DNA of 11,642 nucleotides, taken from Actinomycetes bacterium. GTDB taxonomy: Bacteria; Actinomycetota; Actinomycetes; Actinomycetales; Cellulomonadaceae. A program made the translations under genes and the position numbers. The stretch lies in the NCBI GenBank assembly GCA_023388235.1, contig JAEWGQ010000175.1, forward strand, positions 1-11,642. Direction: 5' to 3'. The notes under the pieces were generated by a model that worked only from the letters and a program-made list of their open reading frames with translations, was not told the DNA's origin and did not search any database. The first letter of the stretch is position 1. Every line of letters starts with the position of its first letter. This document shows positions 8,832 to 11,642 of this stretch, in pieces.

Positions 8832-8894
8832 ATGGACGGCTGCAGTAGGTACCCCCTGGACCGCGACGAGACCGCGACAGGGGGTGAGGCGTGA
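8832..8894 (+). CDS. Candidate 20-residue leader peptide upstream of the CNNM operon
   Basis: A short ORF opens with ATG at 8832, preceded by GGAG four bases upstream. It encodes 20 residues beginning MDGCSRYPLDRDE and stops at TGA 8892-8894. That stop shares its last base with the ATG of the first CNNM gene (TGATG), the classic layout of translational coupling. Its codons run straight through the hairpin at 8850-8886 that hides the downstream ribosome binding site. Ribosomes translating the leader would melt that hairpin. The protein resembles nothing I recognise. Its reality depends on the small ribosome binding site and on the coupling geometry, so confidence is moderate. Confidence 0.5.
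   Translation: MDGCSRYPLDRDETATGGEA
8850..8886 (+). promoter_or_regulatory. Hairpin sequestering the ribosome binding site of the CNNM gene
   Basis: TACCCCCTG (8850-8858) can pair with CAGGGGGTG (8878-8886) over nine bases including one terminal U-G pair, enclosing a 19-base loop. The right arm contains AGGGGG, the only good ribosome binding site for the ATG at 8894, eight bases further on. The loop and the base of the stem contain a perfect 9-base direct repeat GACCGCGAC (8859-8867 and 8870-8878), so alternative pairings or a binding site are conceivable. I could not match it to a known riboswitch class. Confidence 0.5.
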
Positions 8895-10297
8895 TGTGGG
8901 TGCTGTCGCTGCTGCTCGGCCTGCTGGTCGTGCTGGCGATCACCGCGGCGACGGGCTACTTCGTCGCGCAGGAGTTCGCGTACATGGCCGTCGACCGGTC
9001 GCGGCTGAACGCCCGCGCGGCCGACGGCGACGCCGGTGCCCGCCGGGCGCTGGCGGTGACGCGGCGGACGTCGTTCATGCTGTCCGGCGCGCAGCTCGGC
9101 ATCACCGTGACCGGCCTGCTCGTCGGGTACGTCGCGGAGCCGCTGATCGGTGAGGCGCTCGGCGAGGCCCTCGGCGGCGTCGGCGTGCCCACCGGCGTCG
9201 GGATCGCGGTCGGCACGGTGCTCGCGCTGCTGCTGTCCACGCTCATCCAGATGCTGTTCGGCGAGCTGTTCCCCAAGAACCTCGCCATCTCGCGGCCCGA
9301 GCCGGTCGCCGTCGCCCTCGCGACGTCCACGAACCTGTACCTGCGGGCCCTCGGCTGGCTGATCCGCGTGTTCGACTCCGCGTCCAACGCCCTGCTGCGG
9401 CTGCTGCGGATCGAGCCCGTGCACGACGTCGAGCACTCGGCGACCGCCCGCGACCTCGAGCACATCGTGGCCGAGTCCGCGCAGAGCGGGGACCTGCCCC
9501 GCGAGCTGTCCATGCTGCTCGACCGGATCCTCGACTTCCCCGAGCAGGACGTCGAGCACGCCATGATCCCCCGCTCCCGGGTCGACGCGGTGCGCGCCGG
9601 GGACACCGTCGCCGACGTGCGCGCCCGGATGTCCGCCGGGCACTCGCGGTACCCGGTGCTCGGCGCGGACGACCAGGTGGTCGGCGTCGTGCACCTGCAG
9701 GACGTGCTGGCCGCCGGCGACCGGGACGCCGCGCCCGTCGAGGCGCTCATGCGCCCCGCCGAGCTCGTGCCCACCTCCATGAGCCTGCCGGACGCGCTGC
9801 GCCGCCTCGCGGACAGCCGCAACCAGCTCGCGTGCGTCCTCGACGAGTACGGCGGCCTGGCCGGCGTGCTCACCTTCGAGGACCTCGCCGAGGAGCTCGT
9901 CGGGGAGATCACCGACGAGCACGACCCCGGCGCGCAGCCCGCGCTCGTGCAGGACGACGGCGCCTGGACCATGGCCGGCGACGTGCACCTGGACGAGGTC
10001 GAGCGCGCCGTCGGCCGCGACCTGCCGCGCGGCGACCACGAGACCATCGGCGGCCTGGCCATCGCCGCGTACGGCGCCCTGCCGCCCGCCGGCGCCAGCG
10101 TCGTCGTGCTGCTCCCCGACGACCCCGGCGAGCTCGCGCACGCCGGCGAGCCCGACCCGGTGTGGCTGCGGATCGACGTGCTCACCCTCGAGCGGCACGT
10201 GCCCGCGCTCGTGCGCGTCACCGTGCCCGCCGCCCCGCCGCCCACCGACGACGAGCGCACCGCCGCCGTCGCCCGCGACCAGGAGGAGGACCGATGA
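8894..10297 (+). CDS. CNNM/CBS/CorC_HlyC-domain membrane protein (hemolysin family)
   Basis: This 467-residue protein belongs to the CNNM-CBS (old name hemolysin C/CorC-associated) family; studied relatives take part in magnesium export or homeostasis. Residues 1-175 form the CNNM (DUF21) membrane domain with SGAQLGIT (64-71) and the conserved GELFPKN (123-129). CBS domains follow from about 220 (MIPRSRV at 224-230; YPVLGADDQVVGVVH from 253). The second CBS runs through LDEYGGLAGVLTFEDL (316-331) and EELVGEI. A CorC_HlyC domain spans about 355-432, and the tail is charged. ATG 8894 is chosen over GTG 8891 because it gives eight-base spacing to AGGGGG and the TGATG overlap with the leader ORF. 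The stop overlaps the next gene by ATGA, so the two are co-translated. The transported ion is inferred from the family only. Confidence 0.92.
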   Translation: MWVLSLLLGLLVVLAITAATGYFVAQEFAYMAVDRSRLNARAADGDAGARRALAVTRRTSFMLSGAQLGITVTGLLVGYVAEPLIGEALGEALGGVGVPTGVGIAVGTVLALLLSTLIQMLFGELFPKNLAISRPEPVAVALATSTNLYLRALGWLIRVFDSASNALLRLLRIEPVHDVEHSATARDLEHIVAESAQSGDLPRELSMLLDRILDFPEQDVEHAMIPRSRVDAVRAGDTVADVRARMSAGHSRYPVLGADDQVVGVVHLQDVLAAGDRDAAPVEALMRPAELVPTSMSLPDALRRLADSRNQLACVLDEYGGLAGVLTFEDLAEELVGEITDEHDPGAQPALVQDDGAWTMAGDVHLDEVERAVGRDLPRGDHETIGGLAIAAYGALPPAGASVVVLLPDDPGELAHAGEPDPVWLRIDVLTLERHVPALVRVTVPAAPPPTDDERTAAVARDQEEDR

Positions 10298-11325
10298 GCC
10301 CCCTCGTGGTGGTCGTCGTCACCGTCGCGCTGATCGCCCTCAGCGCGTTCTTCGTCGCCGTGGAGTTCGCGGCGCTCGCCGCCAAGCGCTACCGGCTCGA
10401 GGAGGCCGCCCCGCGCAGCCGCTCCGCCCGCGCCGCGCTGCGCAGCTCCACCGAGCTCACCGTCCTGCTCGCCGGGTCGCAGCTCGGCATCACGGCGTGC
10501 ACCCTCGCGCTCGGCGCCGTCACCAAGCCCGCCGTGCACCACTGGCTCACGCCGCTGTTCGAGGGCTGGGGCGTCGCGCTGTGGCTCGCGGACGCCGCCG
10601 GGTTCGTGCTCGCGCTCGTGCTCGTCACGTTCCTGCACCTCGTGGTAGGCGAGATGGCGCCGAAGTCCTGGGCGATCGCGCACCCCGAGACCTCCGCGAT
10701 CCTGCTCGCCACGCCCATGCGGGCCTTCATGTGGCTGACCCGCCCGGTGCTGCGCGTGCTCAACCAGGCAGCGAACTGGTGCCTGCGCCGCGTCGGCGTC
10801 GAGCCCGCCGACCAGGTGGCGACCGGCCAGAACCCCGACGACCTGCGTCACCTCGTGGAGCACTCCGCGAACGTCGGCGCGCTCGACGCCGCCTACTCCG
10901 CGCAGATCTCCGGCGCGCTGGCGCTGCAGACGACGACGGTGCGCGACCTCGTCGCCGACCGCACCGTGACCGCCGTGCCGGCCGGTGCGACCACCGCCGA
11001 CGTGCAGGCCGTCTCCCGGGAGTCCGGGCACCTGCGGGTGCTCGTCGGCACCGGGGACCGGCTCGAGGGCGTCGTGCACGTGCGGGACACCCTCGCGCAC
11101 ACCGCCGACGCGCCGGTCACGCCGCTGGTGCGGCCCGTGCTGCGACTCGCCGCGGACACCCCCGTGGCGACCGCGCTGGCGCAGATGCGCGAGCAGCGGC
11201 AGCACCTGGCGGTCGTGCACGACGGCGAGGACGGCGACGGCCGCGTCGGGCGGGTGGTCGGGGTCGTGACCCTGGCGGACGTGCTCGGGCGCCTGTTCCC
11301 CGTGGCGGCGGTCACCGCGGGCTGA
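10294..11325 (+). CDS. Second, shorter CNNM/CBS membrane protein lacking a CorC_HlyC domain
   Basis: This is a paralogue of the preceding gene at 343 residues. The CNNM membrane domain covers about 1-175 with SQLGIT (62-67) and GEMAPKSWAI (119-128). It is followed by a divergent CBS pair (about 215-335), ending GVVTLADVLGRLFPV. The CorC_HlyC domain of its neighbour is absent, and the usual second-CBS signature (DEYGG) is replaced by HDGEDGDGRVGRVVG, so nucleotide binding there may be altered or lost. It begins in an ATGA overlap with the upstream gene, with AGGAGGAGGA just before it as a strong ribosome binding site. Tandem long/short CNNM pairs are common in actinobacteria, and the two may form a hetero-oligomer; that is inference. 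Confidence 0.9.
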   Translation: MSPLVVVVVTVALIALSAFFVAVEFAALAAKRYRLEEAAPRSRSARAALRSSTELTVLLAGSQLGITACTLALGAVTKPAVHHWLTPLFEGWGVALWLADAAGFVLALVLVTFLHLVVGEMAPKSWAIAHPETSAILLATPMRAFMWLTRPVLRVLNQAANWCLRRVGVEPADQVATGQNPDDLRHLVEHSANVGALDAAYSAQISGALALQTTTVRDLVADRTVTAVPAGATTADVQAVSRESGHLRVLVGTGDRLEGVVHVRDTLAHTADAPVTPLVRPVLRLAADTPVATALAQMREQRQHLAVVHDGEDGDGRVGRVVGVVTLADVLGRLFPVAAVTAG

Positions 11326-11335
11326 CCCGGGCCCA

Positions 11336-11370
11336 GGCCCGTGCCCGCCCCCCGGGGCGGAGCACGGGCC
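11336..11370 (+). terminator. Strong GC hairpin ending the CNNM operon
   Basis: GGCCCGTGC (11336-11344) pairs with GCACGGGCC (11362-11370). Immediately inside, CCGCCC pairs with GGGCGG around a CCCG-type loop, with only a single bulged A at 11361. It lies ten bases after the stop codon of the second CNNM gene. There is no T-tract, but the 15-16 bp GC stem is well placed for a factor-independent terminator of the GC-rich type. Confidence 0.75.
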
Positions 11371-11425
11371 GAGCCCGTGCTCGTGCCCGTGCGCGTGCCC
11401 GCCCGTGCCCGTGCGCAGGCTCTGC
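11371..11425. repeat. GCCCGTG-rich low-complexity stretch
   Basis: After the terminator, imperfect copies of GCCCGTG and CGTGC recur (for example 11373-11380, and several more to about 11415). They echo the arm of the preceding hairpin. No ORF with protein-like character covers it. It looks like replication-slippage sequence or decayed copies of the terminator arm. Confidence 0.45.
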
Positions 11426-11486
11426 CTCGCCCCTCGCCCCTCGCCCCTCGCTCCTCGCTCCTCGCTCCTCGCTCCTCGCTCCTCGC
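11426..11486. repeat. 7-bp tandem repeat array (eight full units)
   Basis: Three copies of CTCGCCC (11426-11446) are followed by five copies of CTCGCTC (11447-11481) and a partial CTCGC. The single-base variant is block-segregated, as expected from slippage expansion of two founder units. It is intergenic and downstream of the CNNM operon. Confidence 0.9.
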
Positions 11487-11512
11487 GACCGTCGCCCCTC
11501 GCGACCGTCGCC
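11482..11512. repeat. Direct duplication of CTCGCGACCGTCGCC
   Basis: The 15-base sequence CTCGCGACCGTCGCC occurs at 11482-11496 and again at 11498-11512, a 16-base period. The second copy supplies the outer left arm of the large hairpin that follows. The first copy continues in phase from the 7-bp array. Confidence 0.85.
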
Positions 11513-11576
11513 GAGGGGAGGGTTCTGCCGTGACACGCCGCGCGTGTCGGGCAGAACCCTCCCCTCACGGCGACGG
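11505..11576. terminator. Very long three-tier hairpin, probable bidirectional terminator
   Basis: The core arms 11513-11529 and 11550-11566 pair perfectly over 17 bases. Inside, GACACG/CGTGTC (11532-11537 and 11543-11548) makes a further six-pair tip. Outside, CCGTCGCC (11505-11512) pairs with GGCGACGG (11569-11576) beyond a two-base AC bulge. That gives about 31 pairs in 72 bases. It may be the terminator for a gene entering from the right on the minus strand, or a cruciform-forming intergenic element. The remaining bases 11577-11642 show nothing I can identify. Confidence 0.65.
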
Positions 11577-11642
11577 CCGCATCGCGTGGCTGTGGGCAGG
11601 ACCGCAACGGACGCGCTCGGGTCGCTTGCTCCCGTGGTGGGG

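Noticed and set aside
8796..8851. Promoter TTGGAC with TAGGTA for the CNNM operon
   Set aside because: TTGGAC (8796-8801) is a fair -35, but the hexamer at correct spacing (GACCTG) is poor and TAGGTA is too far away; not supportable.
8752..8893. Known magnesium or manganese riboswitch (M-box, yybP-ykoY)
   Set aside because: The region is too short for an M-box and lacks the conserved segments of either class that I know; only a simple hairpin and leader ORF are seen.
11426..11512. CRISPR-like array
   Set aside because: The units are 7 bases with no spacers and no cas genes nearby; it is a simple tandem repeat.
8956..11607. Minus-strand open frame of 883 codons under the CNNM genes
   Set aside because: It is a shadow of two clear CNNM genes; its composition is Arg/Gly/Ser-rich and its start lies in the tandem repeats and hairpin.

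Overview
The window is very GC-rich and carries tightly packed genes with ATGA-type overlaps and GTG starts. It looks like a high-GC actinobacterial chromosome. The gene set would fit a Cellulomonas-like member of the Micrococcales, but the genus is a guess from composition and gene content, not from a marker gene.

Left part, minus strand (about 5654 down to 1): three overlapping genes in the order jetA (DUF3375), jetB (DUF4194) and jetC (SMC-like ATPase, COG4913 type). This is the gene order of a type I Wadjet (JetABCD, MksFEBG-like) system. Such systems are SMC complexes that recognise circular plasmid DNA by loop extrusion and have it cut by the JetD nuclease. jetC runs off the left edge very near its C-terminus; the expected jetD would lie just outside. 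All three proteins are intact as far as visible, and JetC has its Walker A, ABC signature and Walker B motifs. JetB has an unusual acidic Thr-Asp-Asp-Ala repeat tail.

Middle, plus strand (5856-7200): a membrane acyltransferase of the OafA/acyltransferase-3 family, divergent from jetA, then one base later a small two-helix PLDc_N-type membrane protein. A 19-bp hairpin serves as a shared terminator against a tRNA-Leu(GAG) gene on the minus strand (7281-7364).

Right part, plus strand: an AI-2E-transporter-family permease (7546-8751), then a two-gene operon of CNNM/CBS proteins (hemolysin/CorC family; 8894-10297 and 10294-11325). The CNNM operon is preceded by a 20-codon leader ORF that ends in a TGATG overlap with the first CNNM gene and spans a hairpin that buries the ribosome binding site. 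This is a candidate translational switch.

The last 317 bases are non-coding: a strong terminator hairpin, a GCCCGTG-rich stretch, eight copies of a 7-bp tandem repeat, a 16-bp duplication and a second very large hairpin.

The main system is Wadjet, which is already described as a family. The less expected signals are the CNNM leader, the JetB tail and the repeat/hairpin block at the right end.
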